Assembly: GCA_021442155.1 (NCBI GenBank)
Contig: CM038221.1
Location: 79,438,494-79,502,493 of the forward strand
Direction of reading: 5' to 3'
Source of the DNA: Cymbidium sinense
Taxonomy: Eukaryota > Streptophyta > Magnoliopsida > Asparagales > Orchidaceae
DNA length: 64,000 nucleotides
A model generated the notes under the pieces. That model was given only the letters and a program-made list of their open reading frames with translations. It had not been told where the DNA came from and searched no databases. Both the position numbers and the translations under genes were made by a program. Below, piece by piece: positions 1 to 11,795 of this stretch. Within the stretch, counting starts at the first letter, position 1. Every line of letters starts with the position of its first letter.

Positions 1-1730
1 AAAATTGCCACAAAAAGTGTTGTATTGTTAAAAACTACCCGACTAGATATCATAACAGCTACTCCTCAAAAAGAAGGGAGGTACATGATACAAGGGATGA
101 AACTTCTTCTGGTGTTGCGGATCCAAAACCTTGCCACCTGATTCTTCCATGTCTATCAAGGAGAAATATATACCTTCAATGCAGCAAAATTTATAAGCTT
201 CGGAAAATTCCTTCTCATCGTGTTAAGAGAATACAAAAGATGAGAAATAATATTACCCAGTGAGAAGATTTGGAATTTGAAGCTTTTTCCTTAGATCATA
301 GTGGTCTCCAAAAGAATATGCAAATCTTCGCAGAGGATTGCTAGAACTTCTTGCTATTTTGAGGAATATGTTCTTCATTGGATTCAGTGATAATAACCAA
401 GACTCTATAAAGGACACCTGAAAATATAATCAAAGAAAATCAACTATAGAATATAAGGAATTCCAAGCTATTGCTAATACTCCCATCTTCAACTGCTAGC
501 AGGTTCTTTATGAGAAGTAACTAAAAAGAGTTAAACCCTTACGTAATTATTCTGCGGTACTAATGTTAGCATTTTTACATATTTTTTTATTTTTATTTTT
601 TGCAGTAATTCAAATCTTTGAACCAAATCATATACAAACCCAAAAATGGCATGGATAAATTTTATAAATAGTCAGATATTTATAAAAAAAAAACTAATCT
701 AGTTTAATTTTGAGTTGTTTGAAGTTCATGTCACCTATAAATACGACCAAAGCAATTTATGACCCTCTAGTATCCTCACAAGATTTCAAGTCCGCATCAA
801 CGTAAAGCTTATCATATTAATTACTACAAGAAACGCTAAAGAAAACTACCACCATTATCTTTCTTAACATTTAAGAATAAGATAATAATTTTATAGGGAA
901 GAAGAGATATTAGGATCTTAATTAATGATGAAGATATCAAAGAAACATAAAAATATTATTTTGAGAAATAAATAAATAGAAGATTTAATAAAAAATTATT
1001 TTATAATAGCATAATGAACAACATGGATAACAATATTATAGAGTGATCACAAAAAAATATATAGTTGGCTTTAAAATAATGCATAAAAGTAAAATTTTAG
1101 GTCCATTATGATGGCCAAATATTTTTAATAGAATTTTTAATACTAAGAGAATGTCAAATGATTGGAGAAGAACTATTTTAGTAACAAATATTAAAGAGCA
1201 AAAGCAACGTACAAAATTGTGCCAAGTATAGAAAATCAAACTTCAGATTCATCATACAATAAAGTTAAGGGACCAAATAACATAATATAGGCTTAGAAAA
1301 ACTTCATTCATTTTTTCAATCCAAATTGATTTCATGCCTATAAGATCAATTATGGAAGCAAATTTTGTGTTAAGATAATTAACAAATAATTATAAAAAAA
1401 TACATGATCTTCATATATTTTTATTGATGCAATTGAGGACCTTTGATCGAGTATATTGATTTGATGTTCTTTGAGATAGAAATATGTGTTAAAGATATAT
1501 TGACACTATTAAAAATATGCATCATGGAGCACTAGAAAAAATTAAAAATAGTTATAAAGTAACCTATAACTTTTCATTTTTTGTATTTTTTCATCAAGGA
1601 CAACACTAAGTTTATATCATTTTATATTGGTTATGGAGATGCTTATAAAGAATATTCAAATTAAGGTGTCTTAATATATAATCTTTTATGAATAATATAG
1701 TTCTTAATAATGAGATATTTATTAAAATCA
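1..1730. other. AT-rich intergenic DNA, no gene seen
   Basis: All six frames are broken by frequent stops. The longest open frame here (1036-1239, minus) is low-complexity Leu/Phe-rich translation of AT-rich DNA and resembles no family I know. I saw no transposon ends, RNA gene or tandem array. Confidence 0.6.
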
Positions 1731-1733
1731 AAG

Positions 1734-2422
1734 TTTAAAATTGCGCAATCGAGTATTGAGACATTTTTCTCCCGTGAGACAAGGTGTAAGCCTCAAGACG
1801 TTTAGAGGCATAAGACACAGAATTGACAAACTATGCAAATTAAGTTGAACAAACATTAAAGTACAAAGTAATAAGTAATATATTAAACCTCTAACCTATT
1901 AACATAATAAAATATAACACATTGGCATCTTGATATAAATCATGAAGTACAAAGTATTATACAAATATATAAATAACATAAGATGTTAAAGTAAAAACTA
2001 ACGACATAACAATTCAAAATGAATTTAATATATTAATTTTTTCTCCACTTTAATTATCTAATATTAAAGTAAGAATATTACAAGTAATGATGCTAGACAA
2101 TGGCTAGTAGTTGTGCATGGGAAGTGGAGAGAACACAAGAAAAGAAGCGCTTGGGTATTATTTTTATCCCAAGACTAGTTGCATAGGTGTTTGGACATGT
2201 ATGTTATTTGGATAATTAGAATTTATATTTGATTTAAAGAAGTCTATATATAAAAGCACACGCCTCACAAAAATTGAGGCATGGAGAGATTTGAGGCGTG
2301 TCTCACATCATGTGAGGTGTAAGCCTCCATAGCATTAATGAGGCCTAAACTTTATTGCGATTTTTTTCAAAAAAAACATTAAGGCGAGTTTTGAGATAGG
2401 TTTTTTATTGTGCAATTCTAAA
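1734..2422 (+). mobile_element. MITE-like TIR element, copy 1
   Basis: About 690 bp bounded by imperfect terminal inverted repeats: the left end reads TTTAAAATTGCGCAAT and the right end, reverse-complemented, reads TTAGAATTGCACAAT. The inside has no coding capacity and carries repeated GAGGC/AGGCGTG motifs near both ends (1783-1815 and 2262-2345). A second copy of nearly the same length lies in opposite orientation at 22835-23517 and matches from end to end. Similarity may run another 10-20 bp past each TIR, so the exact borders and the TSD are uncertain. Non-coding body, TIRs and two collinear copies fit a non-autonomous DNA transposon; the superfamily is unknown. Confidence 0.6.
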
Positions 2423-2704
2423 TAAGGATTAAAACAAGTGAAAATTTAGAATAGAAGATGAAATATTTAAAAGATAAAGGCTTTGGAATCAATAGAATAA
2501 ATATTGAATATATGATATATAATTTTAGTAGACATGATGTTAATAATTATCATTCATTATTATTAAAAAATAAAGTGAGACTTAGATATGATATGCTTGA
2601 ATAATTTGTATATATTATACAAAAGAATATAAATATGGATGGAAATGTAACTTGCAAAGTTAAGGATGGATGAAAAAATGGAGAAGTGGCTTAAAAGTTT
2701 TATA

Positions 2705-4700
2705 CAACAACAAGTCTTTAACCACTATGTGGGGTCGGCTACATGAATCCTTCTTCTCCATTGTGTCCCATTAAGTGTCAAATTCTCATTTAATTCTAAT
2801 AAACTAAGGTCATTTTTTATACACCTTAACCAAGTCTTTTTAGATATATCTCTACCTTTCTTAACATAAGATAAATCTAATACATCTACTCTCCTAACTA
2901 GGTCATCGAATGGCTGACGCTTTATGTGATCAAACCATCTAAGGCGACTCTTTAATCTTATATGCCAATAGATCTACTCCAACCTTTTCATTATATATTC
3001 ATTTTGCATTTTATTTCTAAGAATGAATTCACTCATCGACTTAAGCATCCTCATCTCTGCAACACTTTACTTAATTTTATACTTCCCTTTATCGTTAACA
3101 TTCGCACCATAAATCATTCTTACTACCATCTTATAAAATTTTTCTAAGTGTAAATGGTACTTTTCTATCACATAATAGCCCTAATGCATTCCTCCACTTC
3201 AACCATTCAACTTGAATTCTACTAATAGCATCCCCATCTATTTCACCATCATTTTGAACAATAGAGCCGAGATTTCTAAAATGTTTACTCTTTTTAATGA
3301 CTTGATCACCCAATGTCATGACCTTACCACTAAATCTTCTACAACTAAAATTACACTCAATATATTTAGTTTTAAATCTACTTAAATAAAAATCTTTAGA
3401 CTCTAAGGTTGATCTCCATAATTCAAGTTTCTCTTAGATTCCCTCTATAGTCTTATAAACAAGAAGAATGCCATCATTAAAAAGCATACATCAAGGTACA
3501 TCCTCCTATAAATGCCTAGTAAGAACATCCATAATTAGCAAAAAAAAAATATGGGCTTAAAGCCGATCCTTAATGTAATCCAACTAGAAAAATATTTTAT
3601 CAATCCTCCCTGTGTTTGGACACAAGGAACAACACTAATATACATATCCTTAATGACTTGAATATAACAAATATTAACTGATTTCTTTTCTAGAACACTC
3701 TAAAGCACTTCTCTTAGAACTTTATCATTTTCTCTAAATCAACAAATATCATATGTATATCCTCCTTTCGTTCTCTATAAGTCTCTATCAAACCTCTCAA
3801 CAAATGTATAACATTTATAGTAGACCTACTTGGCATAAAACCAAACTACTTTTGAGAAACTTTTGTATCACATCATAACCTATGCGCAATTACTCTCTCC
3901 CATAATTTTAATGTATGGCACACTAACTTAATTCATCCATAATTTACACATTCTTGTGCATCACCTTTATTTAAAAAAAAAAAACTAGAAACCAAAAAAC
4001 TCTTTCTCCACTCATCTTGCAAATTTATACACTTTTAAATAATATTAAAAGATTAAGATTAGTAAGTTAAAAATTTCTTGATCTCCTAAGCATTTCCAAA
4101 CTTCTATTGGAATATCATCGTGGCCTACCACACTTCATTTTCTTTAAAACCTCTCCAACTTCAATTTTACTAATATGATGATAAAAATAAAATTCTTTAT
4201 TTTTATTTAGGTTAAGATTACTAAGGTCAATCGATCTTGTCATCCTTATTGAAAAGTATATCAAAATATCTCATTCATGTTCAGATATCCTCTTCTAAAA
4301 AAAAATACTTTATAATTTTCATCCTTAATACATCTCACTTAAACTAGATATTTATTTTTCTTATCTCTTTACTTAGCTAACTTATACATATATCTTTTAC
4401 CCTCTTTGATATCCAATCTATTATATAAATCACTAACAGTTAAATTTTTTCTATAGACTAAACTTCTTTGCCACATTCGTCCATAATGTAGGAATCCTTG
4501 CTTATTTAATACTACAACGGCGGCCTTTGCACACTTTTCACTGCATTCAGGCCATATAATGACTTTTAGGGAACACCCAAATATTAACACAATGTATTAA
4601 ATGATTATTATCATAATTTTTTTCGATGAGTTTTATGCTGGCTATCGACTTACGTAATCCAACCCGCCACTTTTACATCTAGGACTTGGGACTTGACAAA
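2705..4700 (-). mobile_element. RTE-clade LINE, copy A, internally deleted
   Basis: Read on the minus strand, the element ends at its low-coordinate side in (TTG)n just after a GTAGCCGACCCCACATAG block, the 3' terminus typical of plant RTE LINEs and shared with copies B, D and E. The high-coordinate end (4630-4700) matches the 5' ends of copies E and F. Possible degenerate TSDs are GGCTTAAAAGTTTTATA (2688-2704) and GGCTTGAAGTTTTTGTA (4701-4717). The element is only 2 kb because most of the endonuclease is missing: endonuclease-start codons run directly into reverse-transcriptase-start codons near 4458. Stops and frameshifts are everywhere, so it is dead. Confidence 0.75.
2950..4590 (-). pseudogene. 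LINE A endonuclease-RT polyprotein remnant
   Basis: Two frames survive. At 4369-4590 (minus) the protein contains VVLNKQGF, which in copies E and F leads into the endonuclease, followed almost at once by DLYNRLDIKEGKR...YKLAK, the conserved stretch leading into the RT domain. At 3131-3319 (minus) it contains GSIVQNDGEIDGD and a WLKWRNALGLLCDRK segment, the conserved block C-terminal to the RT catalytic core in plant RTE elements. Between them the RT palm can be followed only across several frameshifts. The family normally encodes endonuclease, RT and a C-terminal region in one ORF; this copy could make none of them. Confidence 0.7.
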
Positions 4701-4717
4701 GGCTTGAAGTTTTTGTA

Positions 4718-5060
4718 AGAAATAATTCCCAATATGGTCTTCCAACTATTTGTATGTGGCTAATTTAGTCCCAAAATACCATATTTCTCCTATTTAGTCC
4801 TTGACTATACAAAATTGATCCAAAATGATCCCTCATGTAGAATGCGGCACAAAATTTAACCCTATTTAGTCCCTCAACTATATAAAATTGATCCCAATTT
4901 ACTCCTCAAGAGACTATTTTAGATTATTTTAATATAGTCAGGAATTACATTAGAGAAATGACACTCTAAGAATACAATAGACACATCTAAATATTTAGGG
5001 GACCATTTTAGGATTCAAAGAATACCCTGGAGATTAAATTTAAAGTTATAAAACTATAAT
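4718..5060. repeat. Dispersed 'TTTAGTCCCTCAACTAT' type repeat
   Basis: Non-coding stretch containing a roughly 72-bp imperfect tandem pair: CTATTTAGTCC..ACTATA..AAAATTGATCC occurs at about 4790 and again at about 4860. Words of the type 'tttagtccctcaactat' are common in non-autonomous plant repeats. I could not find terminal inverted repeats or a TSD, so the class is open. Confidence 0.35.
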
Positions 5061-6024
5061 TTGATTGGCATTATTGTATCGATCAAAATATTGGGTTGTA
5101 AAAAAGATGCAGATATCTAAGTTGATTTGGCATAAATGAAACTATTAAAATAGTTGTAAGAGAAAATTAGAAAGGATAAATCAAAAAAAGATTATATCAA
5201 TAAAAAGCATGATATTTATTGAACATAGGAATATTGAAAATAGACTTAAAATGATTTTAACCTGTGCAATGATGAGAAAAAAATATGCCAATTAGACAAG
5301 TTGATAAAATTACTAATAGAAGATAGAAAGAAACAAAAAATATTAGACTTAAGATTACACAGATAAAAGTTGATCAAAATAATTTATGAAGAATACATTT
5401 AACACCTCAGACATCACTTTAAAAATAACAAATGAGTAAAAAGGATTCACAATGCCAACACTAAATAATTAGTATAAGGCTAGTGATGATGATAATCTTG
5501 TCAATCTAGTTCTACTTTCTACTCATTTTATGCAATTTGTGCACTATGTTAAGCATGCCTAAACCATCTAAGGGATTCGCTTGAAATAGAAAACCTATTT
5601 CAAAAAAATGATAAATTTATTAGATTCCATCATTTGGTCAGACGTAGATAGAGATCAATATGAGTTTTAAACTCATATCGCATTTACAACTAAAAACCTT
5701 TAGTAATTAACTAACAATTGATAAAGAAATATTTCCAGTAGTTCAGAGAGAAGCGAATGCAAGATTGATAATGCGGAAGCCACTGCCAGCTCCTACTTTC
5801 ACCACCCCAATCAAGAGTCGCCTCAACTTGCCTTTCCCACTACTCCACTATGTCATTGATGACTTTCCTGCAACATATTCACTATTGCAAATACAGTCCC
5901 GGCTTAATCCAAGCTACTGTCCTGCCAATTGCCAGTTGCCGCCTTATACCTCTCGGTATTCAAACTTCATTCACTCACCACCTATGCACTAGACCACTCA
6001 CTGCTTCGAAAAATTTCCACTTTC
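5061..6024. other. Intergenic, no supported gene
   Basis: AT-rich. An open frame at 5765-5992 (plus) is Pro/Ser/Leu-rich and somewhat more GC-rich than its surroundings. It has no recognisable motif and is interrupted downstream by LINE copy B, so I do not call it a gene. Confidence 0.5.
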
Positions 6025-6036
6025 TAATGCAATTTT
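6025..6036 (+). repeat. Left TSD of LINE copy B
   Basis: TAATGCAATTTT, repeated exactly at 6366-6377 on the far side of the inserted LINE 3' end. Confidence 0.8.
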
Positions 6037-6365
6037 AGTGTTGCAGAGATGAGGATGCTCAGGTGGATGAGTGTTTTACTAGAGATAAAATCTAAATAAA
6101 TATATAATGGATAAGGATGGAATAGCTCAAGTGACGATAAGATTAGAGTCGAGATAGTTTAGTTACATAAAACTTTAGTCGTCGATGACCGTAGGCATAT
6201 GTATTAGATGGACCTTATGTTAAGAAAAGTAGAGGTAAAACTAAAAAAACTTGGTTAGAATGTAAAAGAAATGACCTTAGTTTATTAAAATTAAATGAGA
6301 TTTTGTGACTTAATAGGACACAATGGAGAAAAGGATTCATATAGCCAACTTCATTGTTGTTGTCG
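6037..6365 (+). mobile_element. RTE LINE copy B, 5'-truncated 3' end
   Basis: A 329-bp LINE 3' terminus. It begins with the conserved segment coding for the polypeptide C-terminus (AGATGAGGATGCTCAGGTGGATG at 6045-6067), includes the ACTTGGTTAGAATGTAAAAG block near 6250, and ends in a TTGTTGTTG tail. The same blocks recur in the same order in copies C and D and, reverse-complemented, in A and E. Perfect 12-bp TSDs flank it. Severe 5' truncation with a TSD is the normal product of target-primed reverse transcription. Confidence 0.85.
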
Positions 6366-6377
6366 TAATGCAATTTT
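6366..6377 (+). repeat. Right TSD of LINE copy B
   Basis: TAATGCAATTTT, identical to 6025-6036. Confidence 0.8.
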
Positions 6378-7599
6378 GGAAGTAATTTGAAGAAAAAAAT
6401 TCTGCAATACTAGCTATCTTGAGTTGATTTCTAGAGATTTTATGTATTTATTATGGATCTTACGCTTACGAATAAGAATCTTAGGCCATGTAAAAATTAT
6501 TAGTGAATATTAAAATACAAATTTTTCTCTTTCTGTGTGTGCTTACTCGATGTGAGTTCTTTGAGTAATTCACAAGTGCAGATGATTACTTTTGATAGGA
6601 GATTCCTTGTGCATGAGGTGTGATTCTTCCCTTTTTAGAAATTTATATTATTATTCTTTTCTCTTAAATTACTAGTCACTAGTTTGATGGTGGTGAATGA
6701 AATTTTATCAAGATAGGTTTTGGATCTTCTATTTGAATAATGAACTTAATTTAATGCCAAAATTTTATGTTGTTCATTATTTCTCTTATACAATTTCAAT
6801 TTTTGAAAATCATTAAATTATCTTTTGGAATGAAAAAAAGATAGGCTTAGTACCCTTTATATTGAAACCAAAAAAGATTGCTAAAATTACAAGTAAATTA
6901 TAGCCATCTTTTTAATATTTTATCTTTAATCCCATCTTACATTGTATTAGAAACCCTAGACATTTAATCATCAATAAGCATCAAAAGACTCAAAAATTCT
7001 TGAGTTAGAATGGAGGTCATTGGGTAAAAAAGACAACCAAATTTTGAAATAAATTTGTGAGGAACAATAAAAGGCAAATTGTAAATATGTATGACAAAGT
7101 TTTCCTTGAACAATAAAGGAGATCAAATTATTTAATTTTGAAGGGTCATAGTTTCCCATAGGGACACGACAAAATGATTAGTTACATCCTAAGTGTGATA
7201 CCCAAGAATACTCTCAATTAAGAATATATTCAGTTCATGTCTCAAATTTGACAAAAAAAGAGGGTTCAAGATCGATCCTAACCAAAAGAGGCTCCAACTC
7301 AAAAGATAAATCAAGCGAAGGAGCCCACAAGCGGCAAAGAAATAAAATAAGAAATAATATCAACAAAGTGACATAATATTGGTGCATTGACAATGCAAAT
7401 GACGGTGAGTCAATTGGACCAAACATAAAAGGAATGGCTGAGGACACAAGATGCATCAAGATCGTACTGTATGAGACTACCTAAAGAAGAATGAAGATAA
7501 GTGCATACATCTAACATGATGATAATAGAGATCACAACTCACACAGAGATTGTCCAAAAAAATAAGGAAATACTCTACATTAATTACAAAAGACTAAAA
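6378..7599. other. Intergenic, no gene seen
   Basis: AT-rich with short frames only (such as 6971-7159 and 7235-7459, minus), neither showing a known motif. No TIR pair or tandem array noticed. Confidence 0.5.
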
Positions 7600-8470
7600 G
7601 AATTGAATTAAGAAAATAGGATTTGCGCTTGGATTACATTAAGAATCGCTTTAAGCCTATGTCTTTTTTTGCTTTAGTTATGGATGTTCTTACTAGACAT
7701 TTACAACAAGTTGTACCTTGGTGTATGCTTTTTAGTTATGATATTCTTCTTGTTGATAAGACTAGAAGGAGAGATCCAAAGAAACTTGAATTATAAAGTC
7801 AACCTTAGACTGTAAAGACATCCATTTGAGTAGATCTAAAACTAAATACATGGAGTGTAATTTTAGTTGTAGAAAGATTTAGGGGTGGGGTTGTGATTTG
7901 GGCAATCAAGTCGTTAAAAAGAACAAAAATTTTGATGTCTTGGGTCTATTGTTCAGAGTGATGGTGAAATAGATGAGATGTAGAATTCAAGTTGGATGGT
8001 TGAAGTGGAGGAATGCATCAAGTTTGTTGTATGATAGAAAGTACTACTTAAACTTACGGAAAATTTTATAAGATGGTGGTGAGACCTATAATGCTATATG
8101 GTTTAGAATGTTGGCAAATAAAAGATAAGCATAAATTTAAGTAATGCTTAGGTAGATGAGTAGCTTTATTAGATACAAAATGTGAAATGAATATTGAAAA
8201 AAGTTAGAGTAGCTCTAATATAAGATTAGAGAGTCATCTTAGATAGTTTGGTAAAAATGTCTAGCCTAATGATTTAATTATGAGTAGATGTATTAGATTC
8301 AACTTATGTTAAGAAAAGTAGTAGACTTAAAAGACTTGGTTATGAAGTAAAAAATAACCTTATTTTATTAGAATTAAATGAAAATTTGACACATGCTACA
8401 ATGAAGAAGAAAGGTTCATGTAGACACATGCTACAATGAAAATTTGACATATAATGTCTTCTTGTTGTTA
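7600..8470 (+). mobile_element. RTE LINE copy C, 3' half
   Basis: Plus-strand LINE remnant starting in the middle of the RT domain (GGATTACATTAAGAATCG.., the segment before the catalytic block) and running through the 'gtgtatgctttt..gatattcttcttgttgataagact' block, which covers the RT catalytic region, to a CTTGTTGTTATT tail near 8460. An indel destroys the F-A-D-D-like catalytic motif around 7730. Near the 3' end a short segment is duplicated (GACACATGCTACAATGAA at about 8390 and again at 8424). No convincing TSD was seen. The order of blocks is the same as in copy D. Confidence 0.75.
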
Positions 8471-11325
8471 TTATATATTTTTATGAGACTTAAATTTAGA
8501 TAGAGTTTTCTCCAATTATCATATTGTTTGAATACATTATCACTAGAGTTAAAATCCCAATTGATTTACTTTGCAATTAGAGAGCATTTTGCAACAAAGG
8601 ATCCCAATTAAAAAACATATCCTATCAACATGATCATCATCATGAAGGAAAGTTGCAAGAAGTATTCTCTTTATGGTTGGAAGCATAACTTTTGGAACGG
8701 ACCCTCTAGTTAAATTTTTTGTTACTAACACAAGCATGAGACGTTTCATTTAACTTTATTGCTTTGAACCTTGTAACTCTATCCATTTGCTTGCGAAGAT
8801 TCAAGTTTACAAAATTAAACGTTGTGATATGTCATATGGGTAAAATAGCTAAAGAGATTTCATTTAAAATGAATTTTCTTTATAGAAGGCTTTGAAAAAC
8901 TTATGTAAATGTAAAACAAATTAATTTTAATGAGATTCACAATTGAGTCTTCAAATCAGAACCCATGATGAATAAAAACTTGCTTCATTAAATTAGAAGC
9001 ATGAATTTGAAAGCTTTTTTTTTTTTTATTTTGATCCTTTCTTAAATTGTTGGATAAATATTTTCTAAGGGACATAAGTCATGTCGACTTCAATCTTTGG
9101 GACGTGGATGATCATACCCTGCCTTATAAACATGACAGCAAAGGGAATACACTCACATCTAAGGTGTGTATGGGTCTTCACCTTCAAAGTAAAAGCACAG
9201 CAGGTTTTACAGCACAACATTGAAAAGGCACTCTTGAGTACTTGTAATGATTAAGCCTTGGATATGATCTTCTAGTGCTTGAATATTTGTAAATAGTGAC
9301 CAAAAGAAAGCAAAACCATGGATATGTTGGGGTTGAAGAGTTGAAATGGAGTTTTGGGATGGGGAACTAATGGTCAGTTAAGGAAGGGGAAACACTCCAA
9401 TCAGAGAGCCCTTCTTAGAGTTTTAAGGCCTTAATTGGTTGGCTTATGAGTAGAAGCAAGAGCTAAAAATATTCGGCAAATGTAGGAAAATGTTTATAAT
9501 ATTATTCTAGAGTAATTAGTAGAATTTCATGAAGAAGAGATCATGTAAGTCATGTTCCGCAAGACTAAGTCACTAAGCTAAGGTTTCTTCACCCTTGGTC
9601 GATAGCTTCATATAGAGGTTAAATGAGATTTTAAATTAGTAAAAGGTGGGGAATTGTTATAAAAATGTGATGGAGAAGTGATAGAGTGAATCTACAACAA
9701 GAAATTACTTGGAATAAGTAAATACAAATTAAGCAACTCATCACAGTAGCGTGTAGGAGACCTAGCCATCAAGAAAGACTCCACTTAGGAATTCAGCCAT
9801 CAAGAGAATTCCTTTGAGTATCGCACCCAAAATTTTATCAAAATATCAATCCTCCAATTTTCATTCTATTAATTATTTATAAATATTTTACAATTGAGAG
9901 AATTCAAGTTACATCAAGAGAGGGTAGGAGGAGCCAAATTGGAGAAGGGGAAGGGGTGGTAGATCATGTATAACCACCCAACAACATCCAAATGAGTTAG
10001 GGCCAATCTAAGTGAAAATAATTATTTGAATAGCTTTTATCAAATGACTACTTCCTAATGATTTCAATAATATTTCCATTTAATTTGAAATTTGAAATTC
10101 AAAATTTGAAATCCTAAGCCAGAATTAAAATTTTGAATTTTAATAATTTAAAATTCAAAATTTGAATTTTCAAAACTTCAAATATTCAAAAAATAAAATC
10201 ATAAACAAATAAGTCCTATACAACACTTAAATATTATTAAAATGCAAATATGCATGCATATTATAGGAGCTTTTTATGCTACAACATATATGGAATGGTA
10301 TCGCAAGTTTTGACATTATAGCATGCATGCATGCATAGCTACATACATATAAAGAGAAAAGGTGGATAAAGAGAAGATAAAAAGGTTGTTATTTTGATGA
10401 TAGGTTTTGGATGGCAACAACCAACAAGATGAAAAGTGCTTAGAAAATTGTCGCGATGGTCTAGTTTACCAAGGCTAGGCTGAGTCGAGACAAATGAAGA
10501 CTAAGTTATTAAAAGGCTATCAACAATTCAAGAAGGGGCAACATGGATGGGAGGAGAAAAGAGATGGAATTAAGTGAGTTGTTGATGATGCAGAGTGATA
10601 AGGCCACCAGTGAGTTTGGAGGTGAGCTGCATTGGTGGCCTTGGCAAAGAGGAAGAGCTGTGAGCATGATATGAAGAAAAAGAGCCATGTTATTGAGTTA
10701 AGAAGATAAAAGAGAGAGCATTGATCGCTCAAGAAAAACACTTGTATCTCCATCATCTAGGATGTTATGAAGTTCAATCTTTATAAGGCAAATTAAATGT
10801 TAATCAATCATATTTCTCCTAGCATTATGTTAGGATTTGTTTCAATCTAAATTCTACTTCCTATGGATGCAAGCATCCATAGTTAATTACCCCTCTTATC
10901 ATAGTAGAAGAGCACTCGATTAAAATTGGATGTATAATCTCTAAAATCAATGCTTATTGACATTGTGTGGATGACTATTTAGGATAAGTGCATGTAGTCC
11001 CGATCAAGATCTTACTATCATCTTTGGACCACTGTTATTCTAATTTTCTAACATCAGAGGGTTATTAGTATAATGTGCAGGGAACCTGATTAGTAACCAT
11101 GGATTATCTCATCTCATGAATCTTGGGTACACCAAAATTCTTGTACAAAGGACTATTATGTTATTTAGGCTAAATTTAGTTTGTAGGTTGGCCCACTTAA
11201 TGGATCTCATGACCTTATCTTTTAGGTAAAATAACCCAAGAAATTTCTAATTTAGATGGGGATTAATACTATAAATATACACTATTAATAGGACTAACAA
11301 CCTTCGAAAAGCCTCAAATTCAAAT
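8471..11325. other. Intergenic, AT-rich; palindromic and RY-motif stretches
   Basis: No supported gene. At 10080-10200 there is a dense run of AAATTTGAA/TTCAAAATTT words that can fold into overlapping hairpins. At 10320-10336 there is a (CATG)n-like run, GCATGCATGCATGCAT, made of overlapping RY (CATGCA) words, a motif bound by plant B3 factors when near promoters; nothing here shows that it is used. The open frame 10520-10756 (minus) has no known motif. Confidence 0.45.
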
Positions 11326-11795
11326 AGAGTTCTCCTTGCGAACGTACGTTGGCCTTATTTCTATTGGAAGGGCATGGACTGGACTTTGTCTTGCAAACAC
11401 AAGTTGAACTTACATCTATTAGAAAGCTCAAATTAAATGTGAATTTCATTTTTTATGAACACGAGTTGGTTGTATATCCTTGTAGACATTAGGTTAAACT
11501 CATGTATGTTGGAAAGTAGATGTTAGGTGTGAGGTTTGTCTTGTAGACAACATTTTGGCTTACATCCAATGGAAGGCAAGGTTTAGATGTGATGTTCATT
11601 TTTTAACATAAACCGCTTACATCCATTGGAATGCCACCACTAATAAAAGTGGAGTTCATTTCGAACATAATATGGGCTTACATCTATTGAAAAGCCTATT
11701 TTAACAAATGAAATTGCCTTTGTGGTCATAAATTAGACTTACATCCATTGGAATGCCCTAGCTTAGATGTGATTTAATTTTATTTTATATTTGAG
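11325..11795 (+). repeat. Degenerate tandem array, unit about 62 bp
   Basis: At least six units share the core CTTACATCCATTGGAATGCC followed by AT-rich filler and a GTTCATTT..GAACATAA segment. Core positions are near 11350, 11410, 11570, 11630, 11690 and 11750, giving a spacing of about 60 bp with one longer gap near 11480. Units differ by substitutions and small indels, so the array is old. It encodes nothing obvious. Its place next to PMD/LTR-type debris suggests a transposon untranslated region, but that is inference. Confidence 0.65.

Noticed and set aside
5765..6038. Pro/Ser-rich frames that could be a host exon
   Set aside because: No motif, no splice-linked partner seen, and two overlapping frames are equally open. 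It is interrupted by LINE B.
10320..10336. RY (CATGCA) cluster as a seed-gene promoter element
   Set aside because: No gene lies downstream on either strand. A short tetranucleotide repeat explains it.
10520..10756. Minus-strand frame with a hydrophobic signal-like stretch
   Set aside because: No family resemblance and isolated in decayed DNA. One hydrophobic run is common in AT-rich translation.
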